Below are positions 38,647 to 51,785 of a stretch of 64,000 nucleotides of DNA, piece after piece. A program made the position numbers and the translations under genes. The first letter of the stretch is position 1. Each line of letters starts with the position of its first letter. The notes below the pieces were generated by a model that made no database searches, was not told the DNA's origin, and was given only the letters and a program-made list of their open reading frames with translations. Source of the DNA: Cardinalis cardinalis (taxonomy: Eukaryota; Chordata; Aves; Passeriformes; Cardinalidae); the NCBI GenBank assembly GCA_014549065.1, contig JACDOX010000084.1, positions 1,460,215 to 1,524,214 on the forward strand, written 5' to 3'.

Positions 38647-39120
38647 ATAGAATCATTGAATTGTTTAGGCTGGAAAAGACCTCTAAAATTATTGAGTCCA
38701 ACTGTAAACACAGCACTGCCAAGTCCACTACTAATTCATGTCCCTAAATGCCACACCTACACACATTTAAATCCCTCCAAAGTTGGTGACTCCAACACTT
38801 CCCTAGATAGCCTTTAATAAGGCTGGACAACTCTTTTGGGGATGAAACTGGGCCTGATCCCCTGGTTGTTCTGCACAAGCTCTATGATGGCCCTCAAGGG
38901 ATCTGCTCCACAACCTTCCTTGGCAATAGTTCCCCAGATCCTCCTCCTGGCCCTCCTTGTAGAGAAACATGACATTTGCTAACTTCCAGTCAGCTGGGAC
39001 TTCCCTGATTAGTAAGGGCTGCTGGTAAATGACTGAAAACAGCTCATTATATCCTAGAGTGTCTTCCTTCAAGCTGTTTTGACATTTCTGCTCTCCCTTT
39101 TGTTTCAAAATCCAGGGAGA
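38647..39120 (-). mobile_element. CR1 LINE with large internal deletion (RT fragment fused to 3' end)
   Basis: Two CR1 parts lie head to tail on the minus strand. From about 39115 to 38815 is reverse-transcriptase coding sequence. It includes VPADWKLANVMFLY (about 38960-39001) and EEDLGNY, matching the family's VPxDWKLANVxPIYKKG and KEDPGNY. A frameshifted continuation reads NNQGIRPSF. From about 38812 to 38647 is the CR1 3' tail, ending ATAGAATCATTGAATTG on the plus strand, with GTCCAACTGTAAACACAGCA and GGTGACTCCAACACTTCCCT as landmarks. The middle and C-terminal RT and the usual upstream tail are missing between them. There is no intact ORF. Confidence 0.92.
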
Positions 39121-42100
39121 TGAATTTAGGCAGAACTACAGTCAAGTATTCTTCCAAGCTAGAGAATTATGCATCCTTTATGCTGCATAACATGCTATAC
39201 AACGTCCACCATCAAGTTCCAGAAAGAGATTGTTAAACTTACCCACTTATGCATTCTCAGGACAATAGGATTAAACATTTCTGACAAAAACTTTTATCTC
39301 TCCCATTTACAGTAAACATGATTATTCTTCTTTAAGATAAAAAAGCTGTTTTAAGTCCATCAATGCTGAAGTACTCTGGGAAAGCCAACAATAAAGAATA
39401 CACTTGATTCTTCTGTATTTTCAAAAAGTTGTGCTTGGATAACNCTAAGACTACTCATGATGCTTTAGTTCAGTCATGTTTTCCTGAATTTTTCCTTTTG
39501 TTGGTCTGTCCATGTGAAGAAAAAGGTCTAAACTGTGGAAGTTTCTGATATTTGTATTCTACTGCAGTGATGGTCCTACCAGCTNAGGGTAGATATTTGT
39601 CTGGTTCACATGGCTAGGAAAGAAGGTAAAATCAGAGAAAGCATGGTTAGGTGTTCCCTAAAGCATGCCTCCAGATCCCAGCAATTAGGAAAGAGGGAAG
39701 AAGGAACATCCTTTATGGAGATAAACTTTTTCAGCTATCAAGTTATGCAAAAACATGATATCCAAGTATGAACAGTGTGGTTACTGTGTCTGCCTGTCTT
39801 CTGTAANAAATTTTGATCTACATTTCCATTTCTTCTTAATGTGGACTTTCATCACTCCCTATCCTCTTCCTGCAAGGAAATTAGAGTCACTTTTAATCCT
39901 CTTTATTCAATATCTGTTCTGAGCTGTTCCCAATAGAGAACTTTTGAAGAGACCTGTAGGTTTCTGTGCCAATATTAATCCTCCATCAGAATCAGTCTCC
40001 TAACCTGCTTCTTCCTATGGGCCAGAATCAAACTGGAATAATACCAGAGTTCAGGTCTGTCCCTAAATACATCTCTTTCTCCCTCATTCTTCTCCTTTTC
40101 TTCACCCAGCACTAGTTCCGTATGCAAGGAGACGCTTGGAAAGCAGACTAAATTAGGGGAAAAGCTTTCTCTGGTCCTTACCTCTCTGACTCAGCAAGCA
40201 AAGAAGGAAGGAAAGGCTGGGGCTCTAAACATAGTCCCTGACTACCTATCAGAGGCAAAGAGTACCAAAGAGCCTGATAAAAACGTAGTAATTCAACATG
40301 AGCCCAAGGAGTGGGTTAGTTATGCTGTCTAGACTTATGCCATTGAAAGTCATCACCAAAATAAAACTCATCTTCAAAACCTTCATTATTTCTCACACGG
40401 AAAATTTAAAAAGCAAGTCAGGAAACCCATTTTCTTCTTTCTACATGCTATTTTCTCTTTGGGAGTGTAATGAAAGAAAACACTTGCTGTTACTGGAAAC
40501 CTTAGGGGATCTCAATGTCTCTGTTTCCACACCAGATTCTGCAGCAGTGGCATCACCCTTACCTTTTGAAGAACAAGAGCATAATCCCTGAATTGCATAT
40601 GCTCTTTGACTTTTGTGGCTCCAAGGGAATTTGAAGGGGTTTAGATGCTTACAGTCCATGATAGAGTGCAAGCCTGAGTTACAGCATTAAANGCAGTAAC
40701 CCATCACCCTTTCCTAGCACAGCTGGAGCAGGCTGCTGTGAGAAGGCAGCAATTTCATTGCCTATTCATCNTCCTACAAGAACCACATTTAATTTTCCAA
40801 AAAGGCAGACAGAAGAACCTACATGTGACCCTAACATTTTCCAGCTGGTCATGGCACTGAATAGAAATGTCAAAGTAAAATCTACTTTTCCTGTAGCTGA
40901 GCAATAAAGACACTTATGCATCACATCCCAAGCTGAAGACATGATTTTCCTGGAACGGGATATTTTGCTCATCTGAATCTCTCCTCTGGCATCAGCAACA
41001 TTTTTGCTAATAAGAGACAGGCCCAAATTGAGTCTTGTGTCACCATTGGAGTAGACCGGGAGATGAGAAAAAAGGCAGGGGGAAAAAAATCTCAGATATT
41101 AAAAATCAAGCTCTAACCTGATTCTTCTGTGTCTATGAAAAGAGTGAGTGAAAGCTGATGCACCCACTAAGAAGGCAAGCACTNTCATCACTGACCTTAG
41201 TGGGGGCTTTGTGCCTGCCTGTTGCAACACAGCCCTCTATAATGCTCCTTGGCAGCAGATTGTTCAGCATCATCTGGCAGCTTTAGTGGAACTTTAGCGG
41301 CTAAGGGGAAGAACTTTATGAGAAAGAAGAGGGACTTTTCCTCCCTCCCTCCCCTGCCTTGCTCAGGAACTAGGAGGTACAACCTCAGGAGCTGGCTCTA
41401 TTTGGTAATGGAGTGTCTAGATATAACTAGGTGCTGTGTACACCCCTGTCCTCAAATGGATGTAATGTCAGCTGTGATCATGGGCTTATGCCAGGCATAT
41501 TGAGACAGCCTGGAAAACAGGGCTCTTTCCTTTACTGACACAACACAAGGAAACTGCTCGTTCTTTGACAACAGTGGCCTGCAACTTGGGACTGCAAGCT
41601 CTGACTCAGGCAGAGTCAGATCAATGTCTCCTCATTTGCACATTGCAAAGCAGCTACAAAGCCAGGTAACTAAGGCCTCCCTGACTCCTGCTACCCCCTG
41701 CACAGAAAGTCCTAAGCAAGAGTCCCACAACACTGAGTGAGCACCCCACAAGCAAAGCCGCAGTGAGTTTACAAGATGACTTTGGGGGAAGGGTCTATCA
41801 TCCAAATAATGAGTTACCCAAACCCTTCCTGCAACAGCCAGAACCTTGATTGTTTGCCATGGCTGAAGGCATAAAAGAACAAAGCCTACATCCACTGTGC
41901 CGTGAGCATGGAGTAATGAAGAAACATGTCAATAGGATCAGATATGTCTGCTGTTGCTGCAGTTACAAGCTCCCCATAATATTGCCATATATTGCCTCTT
42001 TGCACAGACCACTTGGTAGGCTTCTCAAAGCTTAGACAACATTTAAAGTCAGAAGCCTTGGGCATATGTGAAAATTCCTTTAAAGCCTTGTATAAAAGAA

Positions 42101-45100
42101 TATAAAAGATGGAAAAAAGGCAAGTTTACCTTTGAAAGCTGTTTTCTGACTTTGTAGGAAAATATTTTCTCACAGGCTTTACTAAACACAATATTGAGTA
42201 AGAGTCACACCACGTGTATCTGTGAAGCAAAGTATGGCAGAGCAGGAACAAAATAATGTTGTATAGAAATATTTTTGTATAGAAATTGTTAATTTTCATT
42301 GCTGGCATCCAAAAGGCAAAGGTCATAAAGAAGGGTAGAGGAGAACTTGATATAAAACTGTTTGGTTTTAGTATTTGGTATCTCTAATTAAAAAGATATC
42401 AACAGCAGAAAGACTATTGATAAAAAAACAGCAAGAGAAAATTTTCTTCATTTTTAACAACACCAGATGTCTTGAAATATAGAGGTCGGTTATAACTGAC
42501 TTTTAATATGGCAAAATAAACCCCGAACATTTTTAAAACTTACATTTCATGAAGTCAGAACAAATCAAAATGACCTCTTGCTGTCGTCCATCAGCTTTTG
42601 CCAAACCAATACTTCTCTATCCTCTCTTCTTTCATATATATGGTTCTTATTTTTCCCATAAGAAATCTAAATTCATAGATTAAAATAGCCCATCTATTTG
42701 ATTCCTTTAAAAGTAATTGAAGTTTTAAGAAGTCAAGCTAAGGATATAAACACATCCCAAACTCACTACCACTCTTCTTTGAATATTAAACCCATATATT
42801 TAAAGTCCTTCACATGAATAAGCTGTGAATCCAAAATCTTGTTATGCACGGCCCCACACATCAAGTAGCAGAAGGAAATAGAGTGACAGTTTCTGTACAA
42901 GAGTTCCAGAAGTCTCATTGTACAACACAGTTTTTACTCTTAAAATTCTTTAAAATGCTTTGAAGTGATGAAGACAGAAGCTACTGGTCCTTGTTATACT
43001 TTATTACTCATTCAACTCATATAAAAATACACTTTCACAAACACTGATGTGAAGTTCATTCAGAGAAATATTTTGGCTTGTAGTCACACAAGCATCTCTC
43101 TTTCCACTCCTTGTGTTTTAGGCCTTGATCTTATCAGAAACTTCAGGGCAAACGGAAATATGAGCAGCCCCAGCTACCAATACACCCCAGAATTTAAATA
43201 TCAAGAGATCCCTCTCCAGAACCTCGTTAAAAAGAAGCACATGTAAATTCACTAAATTCAGGGGAAGGTTACTTTTAGGTGAGACCAGCCCCTCCAACTA
43301 CTAGAGCAGAGTTGCAAGCTAGTTGAAAGACAGAGTTACCAAGGTGTTTCTTCTCATATGATATCAAATTGGATTATTCTACTAAATCTGCATTGAAAAC
43401 TATGTTAAACCTCACATAAAAGTTGCAGTAATTTACTGTTTCACAGAAAAAAAGTAAAATGTTCGTAAAAAAGCTCTGCAAGGTAGGTTCAGGGCAATGA
43501 CGTTTCGAGTAAAGGATGATCTCTAGGACTAAATAACATCCAGCAACTAAAAGAGGTGCAGATTTTCCAGACACACGAGAGACTAGAATACACAGCTACA
43601 GCACTACTATGAATAAAACAGTTAAAACAGAGCCTTCAGAGGCAATCTGCTCCACAAACAATTGTCTCACTGGGAAAGATGAGATTAAAAATGCAAACAA
43701 AGAACTAAACTCCTCTGACAGAAATTCATATCATCTGGAAAATAGAGTTGTCCAAGAGCCTATCTAAATCAGAGCCAAATCACAAGCTGGGGAGACATCC
43801 AGAAAAAAACAGAAGATTGTATTTTGAGCTACCAGCATGCTATTTGCCACCAGTATGACACACCAGCTTTTAATTTGTGTTGATTACAGCATTGTTTGTG
43901 ATGCATGCATGATGGAGAACATTTTTTTCTGTAAGCTACAAACCCGACATGAAATATTTTATCCTGTTTTCTCCAAGATAAAGTCAGCACTTTCTGCTGG
44001 GTCAGTCTTTTACACTGAAACTTCTGCTACCATGGGCTCTTGGAAAAACAAAAAGAACAAGGAAAAAAAATTCAGACACACAATGACAACATCTAACAAA
44101 ATCCCTCAAATCTGACCACTGCTCCAGTTTCCCAAAGTACAGTCACTAAAGAGGCTTTTTGTAGGTTGAGCCTTAACTTAAATGTGACCTCAAATTCTGA
44201 TTACCTGAAGGTATGCTTAATATCATATCACATTAAAATGCACTCAAGTTCTATATTAATTCCTCTTATTTTGATTGGATTGTAATTCTGCAGAAAGTCC
44301 TCTAACAGAAAAAAAGGAAAAATACAAATCTGAGTGTGAGAGGTGTAAAAAAGTAAATGTCCTGAGGGCAGATTAAAAGACTGTTCTACAAACAAGCAAA
44401 TAACAACACTTCATCAGAAGTAGCATCACCCAAGCAGCCCTACACTTAGAGAACATTTCAACTTTTCAGGAAAGATGCCTCATATTGTGAAACTTTGCCC
44501 ATTGTTCAAAAAAGATGACATCACACAAAGATGGTGCCTGAGAGAATAATTTGCAAAGATGTCAGAAACTAGTGACTTGGATCACCAGCTGGTAAGCTAA
44601 TCCTCATTAGTGCCCCTCTGTTCACTACTCCAAATTCTGATAAACTGCTCTGCACGTTTCAGAAATTGTGTGAAGCCTTTGGGTCCTCAGGGATAATGCT
44701 TTATCCAGCAGCAGCTGATTTAGGACCCATTTTAAGACAGATATTTTAATACAGCTACCACAGAAGAATAAGCACAACTTTTTGAGATAGTTAATGAGAT
44801 TAAGGAGTGGTAAAGCTGAGAAAGGTTACTTTTTCTGACCTTTCCTGTGAGTCTAAGTGTCACTGGATTCACAAACCATGGCAGATTGGATATAAACACT
44901 TAATCCCAGATTCCTTTCCCATCACAAGGGGTAGCATTTTCCCAGACTTATTGAAGAATTTTCTGATTGCACAAAGAGCAGGGGAAAATGAAGGAAAGGA
45001 AAAAGAAAGAAATAAAGAATAGGAAAAGAAAATAATGTATTAAATTGGTAACTCAAATGACTAAGAGATGAGAGATCTGGTTGGTTAAACCATAGGTTTA

Positions 45101-48100
45101 TAGCTATAAAAGGTGCAGGGAAGGGGGAATGATGGAGGGAAAAAAGAATTGTACAAAAACGAAGAGGGATGGTACTTTAAAAAGAAAATCAAGCAGGAAA
45201 TTTAGAACAGTGAATTTCCATAAGNACATACTAGGTGAAAATCTGTCTTTCCCGAGATTGTATAGCAGAACAGTTAAGGATAAATGAGCTGGTTATTTTT
45301 TACATAATACTGGACTAAGATTCAGCATTATGCACAAAGTGACATTATTTTTAACACTCTTACATCTGAAACTGAGCTACAGCTATTGGTCCTTCTCTGT
45401 AATGGGCACCTGATGCATAGCTCTTTCTGTCCAGAACTAGCTCTCACAGAGTTTACCTTGTAGTCTTACCCTCCTCATCCAGCTTTTTGACCTCCAGAAA
45501 CCACTCAGTCCAAAGATTGTCCCTCTAGCAGTCTAAATAAAGACTGCTGGTATTTTTCTATGGCAAAAGGTACTCTTCAAGATGAAAGGTCTGAGAGATC
45601 CTTTGATGAGGGGAAAAAAAGTAAATTATTATTTAGAAAATTAGAATTCTGGCATAGTGTCTGAGTTAACACTATGGCCTTCTATAGTGTATATTGCTGT
45701 AAAGAAAAGGAAATAAAAATCTAAGGGTGCACATTGAATAGCTGATTTCACCATTTACTTTCACTAATTACAGTGCCTGATTCTTAGTATGTTTTGTGCA
45801 CAGTTATAATTGTCAAGTGATATTAATTCACAGATTTCTTTCACCTCTAGGGTTTTTTCCACATCCTTGCTGTCATAATTATTTTCATAGTGTGCTACTT
45901 TACTTGCATGGCAATTATTATACATGTCCATTGCAAGCCACAGACAACATCATTCTCTAGATTTTATATATATAGATATAGACATAGAGTAAAAAAAAAT
46001 CCTAAACTTCCNAGAATTGCTTACAAAATGTCCACATTCAGCTTAATGCTCATATGGTTTCTTGCAGCAGTAAAATATCTCCGAGGCTTGGCAGGGGTCA
46101 TTTTTAATACAGAGCCAGCTGTTAGCAAGAGCTCAATAAAACAGTCAAGCTTTCCATTTCCAAGGCAAGATTATAAAATATGCCAACACCAAATAAGTAG
46201 AAATAGAGAGCAGATCAAGGGCTAGATTTCTCAGAGGGTACCATGCAGTTTGGAGGAGGTGTCAGCTCACCTTGGTTGAAAATATAGTCTGGATTTTAAA
46301 GATAAAAATTCTCTAATGTGGCAAATCTGCAGGCCCTGATCAGCAATGTGAACTGAAAGCCACCAGCTGGCAATACGAAAGACAATATTGAGCATTACAT
46401 TTGTCAAAAGCATGTCTTTGGCTAAATCCTTGAGAAATTCATCTNCTAGTGATAATTTCATAAATCTCTGTAGCTCTGTGTTGTGTATCAGGGAGACTGA
46501 TCTTCCTGAGTATTCCTGAGGACTTAAGAAGCATATGGCNATGGAATCTAATGCTGAATTAGGAGCTTCCCAACATACACAGATCTCTACTTCCCTGTTG
46601 ACCCTAAAACAGCAATAGCAAAACTGAAATAACTTTCTATCAGTCAACAGATCTCCTGAACTTTCCTGTCCCATTACCAATACCAAAAAGTATAGCACTA
46701 AATGAAGCAGTACTAAAGTTATTCTGAATGATAGTTTGAGGAGGGAGGGCATTAAATCCCATGGAGATGGTAAAGTGTGTGTCCTGACAGCTTATACCCT
46801 GAAACTCTGACTGAAGAGGGAACAGGGAAACAGAAATTAAGCTTAGAAGCAGCAAGAATTCCCTGAGATGAGACATTCTGGGGGAAAAGGGGAGGCTTCT
46901 CAGGGTGCAAGAGCTGGTTGGCNGAAGCAAGATTACAGGTCCTGAACAGCAGTAGCAATGCAGAGAACAGCGTGGAAAAGTGACCTCCATGAAGCTGAGC
47001 TATCTGCACATCAAAATGAGTTGGATCCTCAGAGAAAAGTTCCTTTCTGCCCCCATTAAATGAGCCAAGAGGATGGGCCAAGGCCAAGTACCCACCACAA
47101 CACAGAGGAAGACCCTCATGTATCTGGCCCTGCTACAATAAAGGAGGCATGAGGTCTCCTTTGAATGCTCAGACAAGTTCAAGCAGGCACTAGGCTGTGA
47201 AGCTGAGTGAGCAGCAAAGTCTAGCCCCACACCAACACTACAGCAATAGAAGAACATGAGAATGGAGGCACGAGAAGTATCCAACAAATAGAAAATGTAC
47301 TGGGGGAAGTTTGGACAGGTCTGTTTTTACTCCAAAATTTATCACCAGGGTCTCTTCCTGAAAGAAAGAAATCTTGAAACAGGACCTATTCAAGCGGCTC
47401 CAGCCGTGTCACTTTGGAATGTGTCTTGTGCTAGCCAAAGCTTAGCCAGTTCAGCCACAAAGTTTATATCTCATCACACTGTATCATTTCTACTTCTGTT
47501 TGTGGCCAGAAAGAGGATGTGCAGAGATCCATGACAGAGGAAAGCAGAACAGCAAGCACAGTTATCCTTCAGTTGCTCCACTGCCATAAGATAAATCACT
47601 TGATAGGATCAGAGAGTCCTGTCAGAGCTGCTCCATCTGTACAGCCTTACAGCCTTCATTCCAGGCACTTATTACTCAGCATAAAGGTGTAAATTCCTGA
47701 GCAGCTTCTGAAAAATTGTGAAAGAAAAAATCACTTTCTAGAGGATTAACCTAATAGCAGAAAAATGTGGACTAACAGGAAGGATACAGAAACAGGCGTA
47801 CTGTGTTAATCACAAGCGGCTTGATGGCAATGAGGCACCAGAAAGAGGCAATAGGGGAACAAACAAAGAATCCATAACATGGACTTGTACTATTCCTGCT
47901 TTGATAAAAACTCCCTCATAGCACATAATAGACTTCTAGGAAGAGTGACTACTACTGTATATTTTGGAAATAGAAGCACTGTCACGTTTTCATAGAGCCC
48001 AAGCATTGTGAGAGTCTACTGCAACACTGAGCATAATGCTGGGCCAACCTGCAACATTATTAATACCATAATCATCTCCCAGACAAATTAACACAAAGCC

Positions 48101-49056
48101 ATAAAATTGCTTCAGTGGAGCCAGTCTGAATGATCACATTAAAACCTTAAATTCATGCAAATTCTGCAACTTGTGACTCAACACCACACTTTGCCTTTTA
48201 GAGCCGCTTTAGTAGCATCTCCACACAACTGATTGTCCTTACTTATTGGGGCAAAATCCACTATGAGGTCTCAGGCATCTACTTGTACATGGTTTTGCAG
48301 CTTCATGAGNCTGTGCGAGTCAAGAAGTTATAAAGAGCATGAAGGCAGGAGGAGGGAAGCCACACTGACAGAGATCTGTGAACTGGCAGTGAAATGGTGA
48401 TCTATATGTCATTTACAAAAGACATTGGCTCAACTTGCTAGTCTTGCTCTATCCAGTACTGTTGGGTTAAATTTCATAGGGATAAATGTCACCACATAAT
48501 CTTTGAATAATCCCAACTCCACAGCAACATCTGTGAAATTTTTCATTATGGTGAACTGTTTCAATGTATATATATTTAACTTGTATTTTGGATATGAGTG
48601 TTATGTCAGATAACAGTTCTGACAAATGCAGAAAAACTGGCCTATCGTAAAAAAAAAAAATCATACCTGATAGTTGCATTTGTCTCTGAATACCAAGCAG
48701 CACTCCACTCCTAAAGTTTTGTGCCCTAAGAACAGGTTATTTGCTCCCATTTCTGTCCCCTCCCTTTTCTTTCAGCAAACTGTGCTTTGAAGAAAAGCAT
48801 GAAAGCATTTGCAATCCCCCATGTGTAAAGTCTTGGATAATAATTTTCTGACAACAGCTTCACAATATGGCATGCCAGTCCACTTGTAACCCTATTGTTC
48901 AGATTGGTCTGCACCAGCTGGAACTTGCCATGTTAATATTTTTACCCAAGATCTTTTCCCACTCTGCTGTGACAAGCCATCAATACAACTCTGCCTGTGG
49001 CAGCTCTGGCACCAAAAGTATACAAAAACCACTATTGCCACACTGCAAAAGGAATT

Positions 49057-49108
49057 ACAAAAACAGACCAAAAAAAAAAACAAAAGAACAACCCAAAGAC
49101 AAAAACAG
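49057..49108. repeat. A/C-rich low-complexity tract
   Basis: A-rich with scattered C and few G, containing a run of ten or more A followed by CAAAAGAACAACCCAAAGAC. It belongs to the same class as the tracts at 1507, 50398 and 59569. Confidence 0.7.
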
Positions 49109-49622
49109 TAGTCTGAGGTAACATGGAGTAATGGATAATGAAAAATAGCATCCCCTCAGTTCTCCTTCTTGAAGACAATTCTCATGTAGAATAAATAATA
49201 GTCATTCCATTACATAGGGTGGAAGAATGAGACTACATGTGAGAAGAAGCAGAAGAAAACGGGCAAGAAACAGTAGTGGGTACGAGAAATAAAGCAGATA
49301 AAATACCAGTAAGTTTTAAACATGGTCATTCTAAGCCAGGAAGTGGAATTACTCTAAGATATTGCAATTTATCCCCTTATAATTAACTCTGGAAAAATGT
49401 TTATGTCTATTTTACCTGGGCATAAATGCCAGAGACAGGAGTTCCTAGAAGAAGTAAATTCTTTTTCATTTTGGACTTGCATAGGGTTGAAAACTCATCT
49501 GTGCACATACCAGTACACGATTTTTTATCTACCTGGTGAGACATTTCTGATGCCAACAATGAAAGCTGATCTGAGCTGTTAAGCAGCTGTAGATCTCTAT
49601 AGTCTTGCACTCACATGAACAG

Positions 49623-49678
49623 TGATTGTATCATTGCCTCTTGTACCAATTGATTGTATCAATGTCTCTTTGATGAAT
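49623..49678. repeat. 28-bp imperfect tandem duplication
   Basis: TGATTGTATCATTGCCTCTT (start 49623) and TGATTGTATCAATGTCTCTT (start 49651) begin two adjacent 28-bp units agreeing at about 22 of 28 positions. It is an old local duplication. Confidence 0.6.
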
Positions 49679-50397
49679 GATGGCAGGTTGGCCACTGCAG
49701 TGTGGAATGCAGGAGGGAAGAAGCAGATCAATGCATTTGCAAGGAGTTGTTTTTTGCCAGCTGTACCCATTGTCCTGAACAGGTTTTACATGTTGATCTG
49801 TTAAACCCAGACTAATTTCAAAAAAAAGTAAGATTATTTCAAGACACATTAAAAAATTTATAAATTCTTAGAAGACACTAACAACAGACCACAAATAAAT
49901 TTGGCTTTCACAAAAAAATCTTTATATCTCAACTTTTGATCATCATAATGCAGAAAAAATTAAGCACAAAGCTAGTAAACGACTTAGCCATTATAAAAAG
50001 GAGAAGATTGAAAAATAACATTTGTCATTCAGATAGTATTTTAAATCAATGCTCTGATTGCTAAGGTATTACAGGAAAATTGACCTCTTTCCGCTTAGCA
50101 ACTTAAAAGCACTCACTTTTTAGCAGGTGTCACTGTTGTCCAGAACTTTGGTGGGTTTTTATAAGGTTTGAAGTGTACAACCTGTGAGGTTTGCATCTGA
50201 TTGTCATAAAATAATACCACTGAGCTGAATCATATGATAAATATAAGATATTTTTCTTAAATTACATATTAAACTCCAGATGAAAAATAAAACAATTCAG
50301 ACTTGATTTTCTGGACAAGAGTGCCCACTGCCTATTTCTTTAATGGCTACAAAGAATCCAGAAGGTTTCCCCTTAGATAGTTTAAATTACTGTAATT

Positions 50398-50449
50398 TTA
50401 AAACCAAAACTAAACCAAACACTCAAAAAAAATCCCAAAACCCAAAATA
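50398..50449. repeat. A/C-rich low-complexity tract
   Basis: About 50 bases of A and C with a few T, built from AAACC, ACTAAACC and AATCCCAAAACCC units. Confidence 0.7.
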
Positions 50450-51447
50450 TATTCTTAGTTTGCTCACCAGATTCAAAGTAGAAATGTCTTNAAATAAACC
50501 ATATGAAGGAGATTTCAGCTCAGCTTATACTACCCTGCACATTTAACTCAAGTAGTTACTTCATTTTTCAGGACTTGGCAATTATGAAGGAAGAAATCAA
50601 GATAGATTGTAATAAAACTGAAGCTGATNATCCTGATGAAAGAGCTGAGGAAACCTCACCTGTAGGCAAGTGTTACCCTTGACTTTTTCTCAGTAGAGAC
50701 ACTATTCAGAAAAAAAGGCATATTATACACATTTCTTCTTGAATCGAAACATTGAAAACTCTGGATTTGTAGAGGCAGTCTTGTGGATTGTAATTGTAAG
50801 AAGTAGACAGCATTCAGAAAAAAATATGCACTTTGTACTGTCAGCAATCAGATTTTGATAGTGTTTTTTTTACCTATAAACTTTGCTCTAATTTGTCACT
50901 TTCATAAGTCATCCTATTTTGCAGAGCAGAATCAGTGGATGATGACAAAACTAAACATGAACTTATTATTATGATTTCCCAATTGCCTTATATGAAAAGG
51001 AAACAAAGGCAGAATGAAGAAACAAAGGAAAAATNAAAATTACCACACAAACCAGAAGCAAGTAGGTTATTTCTTAAGAGCTTAATAAACACTAGCAAAC
51101 TTGAAAGATGATGTAGTTTCCATCAAGTCATATTGCTGACACCTTTTAGAAGGGGAATAGTAGGCCCAAGGAGTTGGGAGTGCATTAGAGGTCTTCTGCT
51201 TTGTCCAAATAGAGCCTTAATGTTATGTAAAGTTAGGAAGTTACTGTCAAATCACTATTTCCCACGAGTTTTCCATTTGTGTGAAATAAAATGATAGTAC
51301 AAACTAAACCTGTAGCAAACTAGAATATGAACTACTGAAATATTACAAGCACATTAATTGGCATTTTTGCAATACAGTTGGCCCTCACCCAAATGGACAT
51401 AGTTACATGCCCTTTTAAATCTTAGTAGGGGATCCTCTGGGCAAAAT

Positions 51448-51785
51448 ATCACAGAATCAATTAATTGGAAAGCACTTCTGAGATCATCAGGTGCAACCTC
51501 TGACCTATCACTATGTCAACTAGACAATGGCACTAAGTGCCACACCCAGTCTTTCCTTAAACACCACAGGACAGTGACTGCNCCACTTCCCTTGGCAGAC
51601 CCAGTGTCTAATCACTGTGCCCGTGAAGAAATTTTTCTTAATGTCCAACCTAAACCTCCCCTGGTGCAGCTTAAGAGTATGTCCTCTTGCTCTGCCACTG
51701 ATTGCCTGGAGCAGAGGCTGGCACTCAGCTGTGNACAGCCCCTTCACGTAGTTGTAGAAGTCTGTGTAAGGAAGCCTGAAGAACT
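51448..51785 (-). mobile_element. CR1 LINE 3' end, 5'-truncated
   Basis: The plus strand begins ATCACAGAATCAATTAATTG. It continues GCCACACCCAGTCTTTCCTT, CCACTTCCCTTGGCAGACCC and GAAGAAATTTTTCTTAATGT, then CCAACCTAAACCTCCCCTGG and CACGTAGTTGTAGAAGTC near the end. These are the successive landmarks of an avian CR1 3' region in reverse complement. It is moderately diverged with small indels and two Ns. The frames inside it are not genes. Confidence 0.93.

Larger units (their letters stand above)
39121..51447. other. Unique-looking noncoding stretch
   Basis: About 12.3 kb with no supported gene. The region 46.27-47.29 kb has several overlapping minus-strand frames (up to 161 codons, two Ns inside), but none shows a recognisable domain or consistent frame. 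A purine-rich patch lies at 44.99-45.04 kb. No N occurs between 41184 and 45225. Small repeats are listed separately. Confidence 0.55.

Noticed and set aside
44988..45035. Purine-rich stretch as a possible triplex or regulatory site
   Set aside because: Purine-rich patches of this length are common in AT-rich vertebrate DNA; there is no mirror symmetry.
46267..47287. Series of overlapping minus-strand frames (161, 116, 111 and 95 codons)
   Set aside because: They are in different phases, two Ns fall inside, composition is Leu/Phe/Ser-rich as expected from random translation, and no domain is recognisable.
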